Counted from the stretch's first letter, positions 36,833 through 45,634 are shown. The stretch: 64,000 nucleotides of DNA from Spirochaetaceae bacterium (GCA_025358255.1 JANYKC010000039.1:62001-126000), one strand, 5' to 3'. The notes: generated by a model not told the origin, from the letters alone. Program-made: numbers and translations.

Positions 36833-37525
36833 CTAGTCGGAAACGCGGTTCCGGCCCCTTTCCTTCGCCGCATAGAGGGCTCGATCGGCCGCTTCCACGA
36901 GGCCCGCGGGCGACATGCCGGGGAGGGGGAGGATGGCGGCATACCCGACGCTCACCGTCACGTGGTCTGCGGCCCTGGACTCGCTGTGGGGGATGCCCAT
37001 GTCCTCCACGCCCTTCCTGATGCGCTCGGCCATGACGGCGGCGCCCGCGGCGTCGGTGTTGGGCAGGATGACCAGGAACTCCTCCCCGCCATACCTAGCC
37101 GCCAGGTCGTCGGCCCTCTCGAGCATGGAATCGATGAGGATGGCCACCCGTTTCAGGCACTCATCGCCGGCCGGATGGCCGTAGCGGTCGTTGTATGGCT
37201 TGAAATGGTCAATGTCGATCATCGCGGCCGCTAGGCTCTCCTTCTCGCGTGCGGACCTGCCCATCGCCGTCTCGAGGGCCTCGTCGAGGCGGCGCCGGTT
37301 GGCGATGCCGGTCAGGGCATCGATGGCCGATAGCCGCTCTAGGGCTGCATTGGCCTGGGCCAATGCAGCGTTGGCCACCTCGAGCTTGCGTTGGACTTCG
37401 AGGAGTTCGGCGACCTTCTGCCGGAGGACAATCCTCGAGCGCCCGCTCAAGACGATATAGACGACCAGGGACACGAGGAGAAAGCCCGGGAGGATCCAGG
37501 CAAGGAGGGGCAGGAGGCCCTTCAT
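36833..37525 (-). CDS. Diguanylate cyclase with N-terminal membrane anchor
   Basis: Small GGDEF protein of 230 residues. One membrane helix (about 5-27) and a short coiled coil (about 35-65) precede the GGDEF domain, which has SAIDALTGIANRRR, the active site RYGGEEF (about 142) and a correctly spaced RADD inhibitory site. The ATG at 37525 overlaps the stop of the upstream sensor kinase as ATGA, with GGGGAAG as ribosome site. Translation is therefore coupled to the kinase, and the cyclase probably belongs to the same signalling response. The upstream open frame from 37690 overlaps the kinase coding region and is not used. Confidence 0.88.
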   Translation of the reverse strand: MKGLLPLLAWILPGFLLVSLVVYIVLSGRSRIVLRQKVAELLEVQRKLEVANAALAQANAALERLSAIDALTGIANRRRLDEALETAMGRSAREKESLAAAMIDIDHFKPYNDRYGHPAGDECLKRVAILIDSMLERADDLAARYGGEEFLVILPNTDAAGAAVMAERIRKGVEDMGIPHSESRAADHVTVSVGYAAILPLPGMSPAGLVEAADRALYAAKERGRNRVSD

Positions 37526-39852
37526 GAACGCTTCCCCGGCCCACCGCTCGCCGGGGCGGCGGGAGGCAGCGGCAGGCTGAAATGGAAGGTCGAACCCGAC
37601 CCCGGTCCAGCCGACTCGACCCAGGTGGTGCCTCCGTGGCATTCCACGATGCGCCTGACCAGGGCAAGCCCTATGCCGGTCCCCTCGCATTTCGGGTCGA
37701 GCTTGTTGAAGAGCCCGAAGATGGTTTCAACGAAACGTGGCTCCAGGCCGATCCCATTGTCGGTAACCCGGAAGACGAGTTCATTCCCGCGTTTTTCCCA
37801 GCCAAGGACGATGCGGGGGGATTCCGGCCCGCGGTACTTGAGGGCATTCTCCAGGAGGTTCTGCCAGACCTCGGCGAGGCGGGACCTGTCCGCGACCACC
37901 TCAGGCCAGGACGGGGGCTCGACCACCGTAGCGCCTGCCGCGGCCAGGCCGCCGGCCAGGCCCTCGAGCGCGAGGGCGAGGGCATCGCGCATGGAGAAGC
38001 GCCGAGGAGGATCGGTATTCCTTCCGACCCGGGAAAGCTCGAGGATATCGGCGAGCAGTTCCTGCATGCGATCGGCTGCGGCGGCGATCCGGTCCAGGTC
38101 AGGCATGAGGCGCGAGTCGTCTTTTTCCGCTATGTCCTTGCGGACAAAGGAGAGGAAGCCCTTGATGGTCACCAGCGGGCTCTTGAGGTCGTGCGAGACT
38201 GTGTAGGCGAATCGCTCGAGCTCCTCGTTTTTCTGCGTGAGCTCTTTGGCCTGGGCGGCGAGCTTTTCCTCGGCTTCCTTGAGCGAACTGATGTCCGTGA
38301 AGGTGACGAAGACCCCGAAAGGCCTGTCCTCGCCGTCGCGGAACTCCGGGACCGCCGTCGCGACAAGCCAGAGCCTTTTCCGGCCGGGTGCAGTCTGCAG
38401 GCCAATGATGGATGTCTCCCGCCTCGCGCCGCGCAAGGCACGCATCGCAGGGTGGTCCTCCCCGGAGAAGGGCGAGCCGTCTTCATGGATGCCGTTCCAG
38501 CCCAGATCCAGGGAACCCCGCCTCGCCAGCTCCTCGCCGTCGATTCCGAGGATGGCCTGGGCCTGCGCGTTGAAGGAGGTGATCCGGCCCTCGGTGTCCT
38601 GATAGACGACGCCTTGCTCCATGGTGTCGAAGAGCTTCCGGAAGCGGGCCTCGGACCGGGCGATTTGCCCCTGGACGCGGGCCAATTCGGTGACGTCATC
38701 GAAGAGGGTGACAAACTGGTCGGGGGAGGGGCGATAGACGGTGGTCCTGTAGATGCGGTCCCGGTAGGGGAGCTCGAAGGAAAGCCGAGTGCCTTCGTCG
38801 ACACAGCGCGCGTATTCCTCGAGGTGGTAGGCCTCGCCGTAGACTTCCACGGCGGTCTTCCCCAGCACGTCCTCGCGCCGGAGGCCGAGCAAGGTCTCGA
38901 ACATCGGGTTCGCCTCGACAAAGCGGTAATCGACCGCCTTTCCCGAAGCGTCGCGGATGAGGACGTGCTTGGCCGCTCCGAAGGTCAGGCTTTCGAACAG
39001 GCCACGGTACTTGCTTTCGCTTTCCGCCAGGCCGGCGCGGGAACGATGCCGAAGGAAAGCGGCGACAAGGAGGAGGAGGAGGCCGCTCCCGAGGACAACG
39101 ATCGAGGCGAACAGGAGGAGGGCCGCCCGAGGGTCCTTTTCGAAAATGCCCAACGGCCTGCCCTGGAGGCGGGAAGCGGGAGGCGACCTGCCCGCGGAGA
39201 CCCCAAAACGCTGGAGCTCCCTCCAGGAGAAGACATACTCGTTCGCCCCTTGCGAGGAGATCTGTGCTTTCTTGATGTCGGCGCCGCCCAGGATCCCCAG
39301 AGCGACCTCCGCCGCCATCCTTCCCTGGCCGGCTCCGGTCACAAGCCTGCCACCAAGGACTCCCGTGGCCATGAACAGGTCATGGGTCGTGAAAACGGGC
39401 AGGTCAGGCCGTCCAAGTCCCGCGATCACCGCCGCGGCAGGCCGGCTTTCACCGGCCTGATCCACGACATAGTTCAGGAAATGGACCATGGCGTTGACGG
39501 GAAGGCCCGCAGCCCATTCGCGCAGGCCGTCGAGGAGGGCGGGCTCGAAATCGTCGACGCCACAGAATACGACGGCCACTCCGGGGAAAAGGCCGGACCC
39601 ATCCTTCACGAGGAGGCCAAGGGCGGCATTGTCGCTCGCGTTGTCGACATAGCGCAGGCGAAGGTAATCGGCGAAGGCCGCCTCATAGGCCGCTCCGCCG
39701 TGGCGCTTGGCGTCCATGTACTCCACGAGCATGTCCACCGGGAGCGTCGAGGCCCGGAGGACGAGGATATGGCTCTGCTGGGGAAGGGCGGCCAGGCCAC
39801 GGGCCGGCAGCAGGGCCAGGAGGCAGCACACGAACATGGTCGGGAGCTTCAC
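37522..39852 (-). CDS. Sensor histidine kinase with ABC substrate-binding-like sensor and two PAS domains
   Basis: Membrane sensor kinase, about 776 residues. A signal peptide (about 1-24) is followed by a periplasmic domain of about 220 residues resembling ABC substrate-binding proteins of the TrpX/PF04392 kind (SHILVLRASTLP, AVVFCGVDDFEPALLDGL, FTTHDLFMATGVLGG). One TM helix lies at about 248-270. Two PAS domains follow (about 285-395 and 400-520), then HisKA with VSHDLKSPLVTIKG (His about 552) and an ATPase domain with WQNLLENALKYRG, DNGIGLEP and GTGIGLALV. GTG 39852 is preferred because it supplies the basic N-region of the signal peptide; ATG 39837 is the alternative. Confidence 0.87.
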   Translation of the reverse strand: MKLPTMFVCCLLALLPARGLAALPQQSHILVLRASTLPVDMLVEYMDAKRHGGAAYEAAFADYLRLRYVDNASDNAALGLLVKDGSGLFPGVAVVFCGVDDFEPALLDGLREWAAGLPVNAMVHFLNYVVDQAGESRPAAAVIAGLGRPDLPVFTTHDLFMATGVLGGRLVTGAGQGRMAAEVALGILGGADIKKAQISSQGANEYVFSWRELQRFGVSAGRSPPASRLQGRPLGIFEKDPRAALLLFASIVVLGSGLLLLLVAAFLRHRSRAGLAESESKYRGLFESLTFGAAKHVLIRDASGKAVDYRFVEANPMFETLLGLRREDVLGKTAVEVYGEAYHLEEYARCVDEGTRLSFELPYRDRIYRTTVYRPSPDQFVTLFDDVTELARVQGQIARSEARFRKLFDTMEQGVVYQDTEGRITSFNAQAQAILGIDGEELARRGSLDLGWNGIHEDGSPFSGEDHPAMRALRGARRETSIIGLQTAPGRKRLWLVATAVPEFRDGEDRPFGVFVTFTDISSLKEAEEKLAAQAKELTQKNEELERFAYTVSHDLKSPLVTIKGFLSFVRKDIAEKDDSRLMPDLDRIAAAADRMQELLADILELSRVGRNTDPPRRFSMRDALALALEGLAGGLAAAGATVVEPPSWPEVVADRSRLAEVWQNLLENALKYRGPESPRIVLGWEKRGNELVFRVTDNGIGLEPRFVETIFGLFNKLDPKCEGTGIGLALVRRIVECHGGTTWVESAGPGSGSTFHFSLPLPPAAPASGGPGKRS

Positions 39853-39946
39853 GTGGAAAAGTATAGACGATATGCGACCGCATTTCCGAGGGGTTCGAAT
39901 GACAATCGAGCCATCCGCGCCAGATTGGGCGCGGATGGCGGAAGGG

Positions 39947-41341
39947 CTAGGTGGCAGGAGCGAGCTCGACCGTGAAGTGGCGCAGCAGCTTGGCTTCCCA
40001 GGTGATCCTGTAGCCGCGCTTGATGGCGTCGCGGCGTTCGAAGACATTGATCACGACGGCAGCCACGTAGTCCATATGGTCGCTCGTATAGACGCGGCGC
40101 GGGATGGCCAGGCGAAGGAGCTCGAGGGCGGGATAGCGGTTCTCGTGGGTATCGGGGTCGCGGTCCGCCATGATGGCCCCGATCTCGACACCCCGCAGTC
40201 CGCCTTCCTTGTACAGCTCGACTCCGAGGGTCTGGGCGATGAACTCCTCCCTTGGGAGCTTGGGCAGGAAGCGCTTGGCGTCGATGAAGATCGCGTGCCC
40301 GCCGTAGGGCTTCTGGACGGGCACGCCGGCGGCGGTGAGGGCCTTGCCGAGATAGGCGACCTGGCCGATGCGCGAGGAAAGGTAGTCGGGCTCGCAAGCC
40401 TCCCGGAGACCGACGGACAGGGCCCCGAGGTCGCGGCCGGCCATGCCGCCATAGGTGTTGTAGCCCTCGAACATGATGTTGAAGGAGGTGGCCGCGCGGA
40501 AGGTCTCCTCGTTGCGGAAGGCCGTGAAGCCGCCGATGTTCACGATCCCGTCCTTTTTGCTGGACATCGTGCAGCCCTCCACATAGGAGAACATCTCGCG
40601 CACGATGTCCTTCACGGCCTTATCCGCAAAGCCGGGCTCGCGCAGCTTGATGAAGTAGGCGTTCTCCGCGAAACGGGCGGCATCGAAATACACGGGGATG
40701 CCATAGCGCTTGCAGAGGGCCGAGGTTTCCCTGATGTTGGCCATGGAGACGGGCTGGCCGCCCGAGGAATTGCAGGTGATCGTGATCAGGCAGAGGGGAA
40801 TGCGCTCACGCGGATGCGCCATGAAGACCTTCTCCAGTTTTCCGAGGTCGACATTGCCCTTGAAAGGATGGTCGATCTCGGTATCGAAGGCCTCGTCGAT
40901 GGTGCAGTCGATGGCGTGGGCATGGCGGAACTCGATATGCCCCTTGGTCGTGTCGAAATGGGAGTTGCCGGGGACAACCTTGCCCTCGCCTTCCTTGCCC
41001 ACGCCGATGAGGGCCGAGAAGAGGACGTTTTCCGCGGCGCGTCCTTGATGGGCGGGGAGGAGGAACGGCATGCCAAGGAGTTCGGAGATGGTCTCCTTCA
41101 GCTTGTAGTAGGAGGAGGCGCCCGCATAGCTTTCGTCGCCGAGCATGATCTCGGCCCACTGGGCGCTGGACATGGCCCCGGTGCCTGAATCGGTGAGCAG
41201 GTCGATGTAGACTTCCTCGCTCCGCAAGTTGAAGAGGTTGTACTTGGCCCGGGCTATCCAGGCTTCGCGCTCCGAGCGGGTCGTTCTCCTGATCGGCTCG
41301 ATCATCTTGATGCGGTAGGGTTCGGCGAAGGGCAGTTCCAT
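39947..41341 (-). CDS. tnaA: Tryptophanase
   Basis: PLP-dependent beta-eliminating lyase of 464 residues that splits tryptophan to indole, pyruvate and ammonia. Family-wide motifs are PYRIKMIEPI, YIDLLTDSGTGAMS and LPAHQGRAAEN. The PLP lysine lies in CTMSSKKDGIVNIGG (about 258-262), and LRLAIPRRVYT follows later. Tryptophanase is favoured over tyrosine phenol-lyase because HFDTTKGH and LRGVEIGAIMADRDP match the tryptophanase forms; the lyase has an SMER-type sequence at the second site. The start has AAGGGGGAAGAAC upstream. No tnaC-like leader peptide or transporter gene is adjacent. It fits an amino-acid-fermenting lifestyle. Confidence 0.88.
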   Translation of the reverse strand: MELPFAEPYRIKMIEPIRRTTRSEREAWIARAKYNLFNLRSEEVYIDLLTDSGTGAMSSAQWAEIMLGDESYAGASSYYKLKETISELLGMPFLLPAHQGRAAENVLFSALIGVGKEGEGKVVPGNSHFDTTKGHIEFRHAHAIDCTIDEAFDTEIDHPFKGNVDLGKLEKVFMAHPRERIPLCLITITCNSSGGQPVSMANIRETSALCKRYGIPVYFDAARFAENAYFIKLREPGFADKAVKDIVREMFSYVEGCTMSSKKDGIVNIGGFTAFRNEETFRAATSFNIMFEGYNTYGGMAGRDLGALSVGLREACEPDYLSSRIGQVAYLGKALTAAGVPVQKPYGGHAIFIDAKRFLPKLPREEFIAQTLGVELYKEGGLRGVEIGAIMADRDPDTHENRYPALELLRLAIPRRVYTSDHMDYVAAVVINVFERRDAIKRGYRITWEAKLLRHFTVELAPAT

Positions 41342-41367
41342 GTTCTTCCCCCTTGAGGTATTGACGC

Positions 41368-41397
41368 AGTCTACTGCCTAGCCCCATGGCTCGTCAA
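41368..41397 (-). promoter_or_regulatory. Predicted promoter for tryptophanase
   Basis: On the minus strand TTGACG (41397-41392) and TAGACT (41373-41368), spacer 18 bases, about 30 bases before the ATG. Confidence 0.35.
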
Positions 41398-41443
41398 AGG
41401 GAGGCCGATTAAATGCCTACAGCGTAATTACTTATAGAAACAA

Positions 41444-42427
41444 TTATTCGGGGATATCCTCCGAGCCGAGATAGCGCTTGAGCAAGGACGGGAGCTTCCC
41501 CCCAAGGCCCGTGCAGAGCTGGTCGAGGGAAACGTAGTCCCCCCGCAAAAAGTTTCCCGCGAAGGCCACGGCCGCGGGCAGGCCACGCTCCCGTGCGGCG
41601 GCAAGGGCAAACCGGGCCGCTCCCGCGAAGGCATCGGGAGTGCGAGGATCGGAGCCGAAGGTGAAAGTCAGCCCCTCGTCCCTGTAGATGGGACCTTCGC
41701 GGGCGTAGCGCTTTTCGTCGAAGGCCGCGAGCGCCTCGAGGTCCTTGGTCTTGGTGCCGGTGGCGCCCGCAAGGTAGAGGTCGGAAAGGAGGAGAGCCGC
41801 CACCTCATCGATGAAGCGCAATTCCCTGACAAGGCGCGGGTCGTAGTCGAAGGCCTTGGCCGCGTTCGTCCTCTCGCCGACGGCGGAAGGGATATTCTTG
41901 CGCGCCATGACATGGGCAAGCCCATGTATCGCGGCGGCCTTTCCGTCCCCCCGCAGGTCGATGAAGAGGAGCTTGCCGTCCGAAGTCGCGAAGCATGAAG
42001 CCACGGGCTCGTTGAGCTTGAACTCCTTGGCCATGATGGAAAGGAGGCGGAGCTCCGAAGCATGCCCCTCCTTCAGCTTCTTGAAAATGAGCCTGTCATC
42101 CATGCCGAGTGCGGAGTAGTCTCCCCAGGCCGCGAACGTTACCAGGCTGTCGCCCTTGCCAAGATCCACCACGATGCCGAGCCTGGCAAACCAGACGATG
42201 GCAAAATCCGGAAAATCGGCTCGGAAGGCCTCCAGCCTGTCCTTGGGTACGATTTTTTCATTGAACACTTTCCATGGCCCCGTTTCGCGATAGCTCCAGC
42301 GGCTTTGGGTCCCCGCGCTCCTCGAATAGACGATGAGCAAAAGGAAGGCGAAGGCAAACAAGCCCAGGACGGCCCAGCGCCAATGGAGCCAGGCGCGCTG
42401 CCATCGCTGCCGCTTCTCGTTTTCCAA
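41444..42427 (-). CDS. Membrane-anchored protein of unknown function
   Basis: Not recognised. A 327-residue protein with a short basic N-terminus, one membrane helix at about 17-36 (WAVLGLFAFAFLLLIVYS) and a large soluble domain, so probably anchored in the inner membrane facing the periplasm. The soluble part has no cysteine-rich or catalytic motif I can name; FAIVWFARLGIVVDLGKGD and AFDYDPRLVRELRFIDEV are notable segments. TTG 42427 is chosen because a near-perfect AAAGGAGG lies 6 bases upstream; the upstream ATG at 42505 has no such site. It is divergent from the FliL-like gene, with 98 bases between them. Confidence 0.55.
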   Translation of the reverse strand: MENEKRQRWQRAWLHWRWAVLGLFAFAFLLLIVYSRSAGTQSRWSYRETGPWKVFNEKIVPKDRLEAFRADFPDFAIVWFARLGIVVDLGKGDSLVTFAAWGDYSALGMDDRLIFKKLKEGHASELRLLSIMAKEFKLNEPVASCFATSDGKLLFIDLRGDGKAAAIHGLAHVMARKNIPSAVGERTNAAKAFDYDPRLVRELRFIDEVAALLLSDLYLAGATGTKTKDLEALAAFDEKRYAREGPIYRDEGLTFTFGSDPRTPDAFAGAARFALAAARERGLPAAVAFAGNFLRGDYVSLDQLCTGLGGKLPSLLKRYLGSEDIPE

Positions 42428-42525
42428 GGAAGGCCTCCTTTGTTCTCTATCCTCGATTCTAGCGCCTGCCGCGGCGACAGGGGAAGCGGCTTGACGCCAG
42501 GACACCCCGGGCCTAGAGTTCGGCC

Positions 42526-42987
42526 ATGAGGAAAAGCCTTGACGCTTTCTCGAAAGCCTTCGCCATCATCGCCATCGTCCTGGTCCTCGCGATAGGTGCC
42601 GGGACCGCCTATGGCCTGGCCACCGGGTCTCGCGGGCGCAAGCTCCAGCGTGAGGCCGCCCTAGCGAACGTCCCCGCGGGATCCTACGTTTTCACGCGGC
42701 TCGGCACTCTTCGCGCGGCGACCAGGGACAAGCCACCGGCGGTGGTCGTGGCGACCGTGAGCTTCCCCTACCCCGCCGACGACCCGGTCTTCGCCGAGGA
42801 GCTCGACACGAAAACGGAAGCGCTCAAGGCCGCCGCACTGGGTTTCTTCGCGAAGAAAAACGCCGCGGAGCTCCTTCCCGCCTACGAAGGCGCCATCAAG
42901 GCCGGCCTCCGTGATTCTATCAACAGTCTCCTTTCCCTCGGCAAGGTGGACGAGATCTGGCTTTCCGATTTCGCCGTCATCCAGTGA
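42526..42987 (+). CDS. FliL-like membrane protein
   Basis: A 153-residue protein with one N-terminal membrane helix (about 10-30) and a small soluble domain. The C-terminus INSLLSLGKVDEIWLSDFAVIQ matches the end of FliL-family flagellar basal-body proteins, where a pattern like IN-LL--G-V--VYFT-F-IQ is conserved. The middle (VVVATVSFPYPADD, EELDTKTEALKAAALGFFAKK) is also compatible. FliL is usually found among motor genes; here there is none nearby, so this may be a second or detached copy. The assignment rests on the C-terminal pattern and topology. Confidence 0.6.
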   Translation: MRKSLDAFSKAFAIIAIVLVLAIGAGTAYGLATGSRGRKLQREAALANVPAGSYVFTRLGTLRAATRDKPPAVVVATVSFPYPADDPVFAEELDTKTEALKAAALGFFAKKNAAELLPAYEGAIKAGLRDSINSLLSLGKVDEIWLSDFAVIQ

Positions 42988-43029
42988 TGGCTTGCCGGTA
43001 TTCGACGAACCGTGCATACTGCCTGCACC

Positions 43030-44289
43030 ATGAAATCGTATGCTGGATACCTTGCGCGGCCCTATGCCGCAGAAGCCGTTGAACGCCTTGTCCGCTATGC
43101 GGCCATCGAAACCACGAGCGACCGCCACCTGGAAACGACGCCGACCACGGCGACCCAATGGGACCTTGCCCGCCTCCTGGCCCTGGAGCTGGAAGGCCTG
43201 GGACTCAAGGACGTCCGCCTCGACGAGCGCTGTTACCTCATCGCCACGATGCCTGCGAGCCCGGGCCTCGAATCGGCGCCGACCCTCGGTCTCATGGCCC
43301 ATATGGACACCGCCAGCGATGTCTCCGGCAAGGACGTGAAGCCACGCATCGTCAAGGACTATGACGGCAAGGCCCTCGCCCTCTCGGAAGGCTACGTCCT
43401 CTCGCCCTCTGAGTTCCCCGACCTGTGTGACCATGTGGGCGACACCATCATCGTCACCGACGGCAAGACCCTCCTTGGCGCCGACGACAAGGCCGGCCTC
43501 GCCGAGATCATGACGGCCGTCCACGTCCTTGCCATGGATCCCTCCATCAAGCATGGCCCCCTCGAGATCATCTTCACGCCCGATGAGGAGACCGGCAAGG
43601 GAATGGACCGCTTCCCCCTGCAGGAGATCAAGGCGGCCGCCTGCTACACCCTCGATGGCGGAAAGGCCGGCGAGGTGGAGGCCGAGTGCTTCACCGCCTA
43701 TGAGGTCAAGGCCGAGTTCACGGGCAAGGTCATACACATCGGCTCCGCGCGCGGCAAGCTGGCGAACGCGGTGTCGATGGCGGCATCCTTCGTCTCGATG
43801 CTCCCGAGGAGCGAGGCGCCGGAATCCACCGACGGCTGGTACGGCTACTATTGCCCGCTGGAGATCCGCGGCAGCCTCGAGAAGGCCAACCTTGACGTCT
43901 ACCTCCGCGACTTCAGCCAGGGTGGGATGGAGAGCCGCATCGCAGCGATCAACGCCATCGCCAAGGCCGTGGAAGCCCAGTTCCCCCTTGGCACCGTCAG
44001 CCTCAAGATCACCCGGCAGTACGTGAACATGCGCGAGAAGCTCAACCTGAAGCCCGAGGTCCTCGAACGCTCGATGGAAGCGGCGCGCAGGGCCGGGCTG
44101 GAACCGACGATCAAGCCGATCCGCGGCGGCACCGACGGCGCCCGCCTCACCGAGATGGGCATCCCGACGCCCAACCTTTTCACGGGTGGTTACAATTACC
44201 ATAGTCGTTACGAATGGGCCTCGGCAGGGGAGATGTCGGCCACGGTGGCCACCGTGCTCGAGCTCGTGAAGCTCTGGGCGGAGCAGTAG
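43030..44289 (+). CDS. pepT: Peptidase T (tripeptidase)
   Basis: Cytosolic M20-family zinc aminopeptidase of 419 residues that removes the N-terminal residue of tripeptides. Metal-binding and catalytic motifs are present in order: MAHMDTASD (about 88-96), TLLGADDKAGLAEI (about 148-161), TPDEETGKGMDRF (about 181-193), CYTLDGGKAGEVE and the C-terminal GGYNYHSRYEW. KPIRGGTDGARLTEMGIPTPNLFTGG is also typical of PepT. ATG 43030 starts at the conserved N-terminus; the ATG at 43012 is a less likely alternative. Fits a peptide- and amino-acid-fermenting organism, as do the lysine operon and tryptophanase. Confidence 0.93.
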   Translation: MKSYAGYLARPYAAEAVERLVRYAAIETTSDRHLETTPTTATQWDLARLLALELEGLGLKDVRLDERCYLIATMPASPGLESAPTLGLMAHMDTASDVSGKDVKPRIVKDYDGKALALSEGYVLSPSEFPDLCDHVGDTIIVTDGKTLLGADDKAGLAEIMTAVHVLAMDPSIKHGPLEIIFTPDEETGKGMDRFPLQEIKAAACYTLDGGKAGEVEAECFTAYEVKAEFTGKVIHIGSARGKLANAVSMAASFVSMLPRSEAPESTDGWYGYYCPLEIRGSLEKANLDVYLRDFSQGGMESRIAAINAIAKAVEAQFPLGTVSLKITRQYVNMREKLNLKPEVLERSMEAARRAGLEPTIKPIRGGTDGARLTEMGIPTPNLFTGGYNYHSRYEWASAGEMSATVATVLELVKLWAEQ

Positions 44290-44296
44290 CGGGGAC

Positions 44297-44333
44297 CCGC
44301 AAGGGCCGCGGCGTGGTGCCGCGGCCCTTGCGG
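44297..44333. terminator. Strong hairpin between convergent genes
   Basis: CCGCAAGGGCCGCGGC (44297-44312) pairs perfectly over 16 bases with 44318-44333 around a 5-base loop. It lies between the stops of pepT and the thioesterase gene. There is no T-tract, but position and symmetry suit a bidirectional transcription end. Confidence 0.65.
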
Positions 44334-44344
44334 CCGGACCGGCA

Positions 44345-44905
44345 TCAGGTGGCCTTGTCCGGCAGCTCGACCTGTTTCGGATCGTCAGGGCTTTCGGCGA
44401 GGAACCAGTCCTCCGCCGCGAAGTCCACATCGGTGATCTTCTCCACCGGCACCTTCATGTAGCGGCCGACGGCGGTCACCGCCACGTCGCCGTTGGCCAG
44501 CAGGATCTCCCCGGAGCCTTCGAAAATCCGCCCGCCGTCCTTGCTCACCCTTCCGACCGCCATCAGTTCCTGGTCAAGGGGAACGGGCTTGCGGTACTTC
44601 ATCGTAAGTTCTATCGTGACGCCCCAGACCTGGTCGTCCTTCCCGATGGCCACGGCCCTGCCGATGGTCTCGTCCAGGATGGCCGCGGCCACGCCGCCAT
44701 GCATCCTTCCAGGATAGCTCTGGTGCTCCGCGCCCGGCTTGATGATGGCGACAAGCTCGCCCGAACCGGTCTCATAGAACGCGGCCTTCAGGCCCAGGCT
44801 GTTCTCGAGCCCACAGACGAAACAATGCCGCGAATTATGCTGTTTCCTTGTCACCTCGTGCTTGATGATGCCCCTCCAATCGTTCGCGCGATTGGAGGAT
44901 ATCAT
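44345..44905 (-). CDS. PaaI-type hotdog thioesterase
   Basis: Predicted acyl-CoA thioesterase of the hotdog superfamily, up to 186 residues. The family start HCFVCGLENSLGLKAAFYE is followed by the helix signature YPGRMHGGVAAAILDETIGRA, the usual active-site region, and IELTMKYRKPVPL. The last 30 residues are an extra acidic tail. ATG 44905 is given as the start; GTG 44854 (residue 18) is a good alternative because the conserved region begins soon after it and a GGAGGGG lies upstream of it inside a hairpin. The gene is directly downstream of the lysine operon and could process its CoA esters, but it does not look like Kal. Confidence 0.78.
   Translation of the reverse strand: MISSNRANDWRGIIKHEVTRKQHNSRHCFVCGLENSLGLKAAFYETGSGELVAIIKPGAEHQSYPGRMHGGVAAAILDETIGRAVAIGKDDQVWGVTIELTMKYRKPVPLDQELMAVGRVSKDGGRIFEGSGEILLANGDVAVTAVGRYMKVPVEKITDVDFAAEDWFLAESPDDPKQVELPDKAT
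44873..44898 (-). promoter_or_regulatory. Hairpin that could mask a ribosome-binding site
   Basis: Perfect 10-bp inverted repeat: on the minus strand CCTCCAATCG pairs with CGATTGGAGG around a 6-base loop, and the second arm runs into GGGG. The Shine-Dalgarno-like GGAGGGG before the thioesterase GTG start would be paired in this structure. Confidence 0.5.
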
Positions 44906-44971
44906 GCCTGAAGGCGGTCCTTCCAGCCAGCGGGAAGGGCCGCCGGAAGGCGGACGGCGCCTTCTCCCCCG

Positions 44972-45634
44972 TCAGAGGTCGCTGCAGCAGCTGCAGGTGG
45001 ACGTCACGAGCACATCGGCATCGGTATGCTCCTGGATCCATTCCGGCGTGTAGGGCGCGAAGTACTCGAGGAGGCGGAACTTGTCGCCCAGGATCTCGAA
45101 GTAACCCACGTCCGTGACCACGAGGTTCACTTCCCGGGCCGCGGTGAGGGGTAGCTTGCAGCGGCGCCTCAGCTTGGAGGCGCCGGATTTCTCGAGGTGG
45201 GTGGTCGCCGCGATGACCACGCGCGAGCCGGCGACGAGGTCCATCGCCCCGCCCATGCCGGGGACGAGCTTCCCGGGGATCTTATAGTTGGCAAGATTAC
45301 CCTCCTGGTCCACCTCGAGGACGCCGAGGACCGTGTAGTCCACGTGCCCTCCCCTGATGATGCCGAAGCTCATGGCGGAATCGAAGAAGCAGCCGCCCGG
45401 CAGGACACCCGCGGGCTGGTTGCCCGCGTTGGTGAGGTCAGGGTCCGGGATGGCGGGAGCGGGCCCGAGCCCGAGCATGCCGTTCTCCGACTGGAGGACG
45501 ATGGTCACGCCTTCCGGGAGGTAGTTTGCCACCAGGGTGGGCAAGCCGATGCCGAGATTGACGACCTCGCCGTTCTTGAAGATCCGCGCGATGCGCTTCG
45601 CGATGATTTCCTTGTTCTCTGTGTACTCGATCAT
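44972..45634 (-). CDS. atoA: CoA-transferase subunit beta (acetoacetate/butyrate type)
   Basis: Beta subunit of a family I CoA-transferase, 220 residues, moving CoA between acetoacetate and acetate or butyrate. The catalytic glutamate is in QSENGMLGLGPAP (about 50-62), and the oxyanion part PGGCFFDSAMSFG is present. It pairs with AtoD, whose stop overlaps the ATG here by four bases. In lysine fermentation this enzyme uses the acetoacetate or acetoacetyl-CoA made by the upstream steps. The C-terminus is odd: it ends VTSTCSCCSDL, a three-cysteine tail not typical of AtoA. Last gene of the operon. Confidence 0.92.
   Translation of the reverse strand: MIEYTENKEIIAKRIARIFKNGEVVNLGIGLPTLVANYLPEGVTIVLQSENGMLGLGPAPAIPDPDLTNAGNQPAGVLPGGCFFDSAMSFGIIRGGHVDYTVLGVLEVDQEGNLANYKIPGKLVPGMGGAMDLVAGSRVVIAATTHLEKSGASKLRRRCKLPLTAAREVNLVVTDVGYFEILGDKFRLLEYFAPYTPEWIQEHTDADVLVTSTCSCCSDL

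Noticed and set aside
37582-39975. 797-codon plus-strand open frame opposite the sensor kinase
   Set aside because: It is a complement of the kinase gene with no recognisable motifs; the minus strand has a full kinase architecture.
39947-41341. Tyrosine phenol-lyase
   Set aside because: The distinguishing segments HFDTTKGH and LRGVEIG are the tryptophanase forms.
44345-44905. 3-aminobutyryl-CoA ammonia lyase (Kal)
   Set aside because: Kal is a shorter hotdog protein; this one has the PaaI thioesterase signature RMHGGVAAAILDE and the HCFVCG start.
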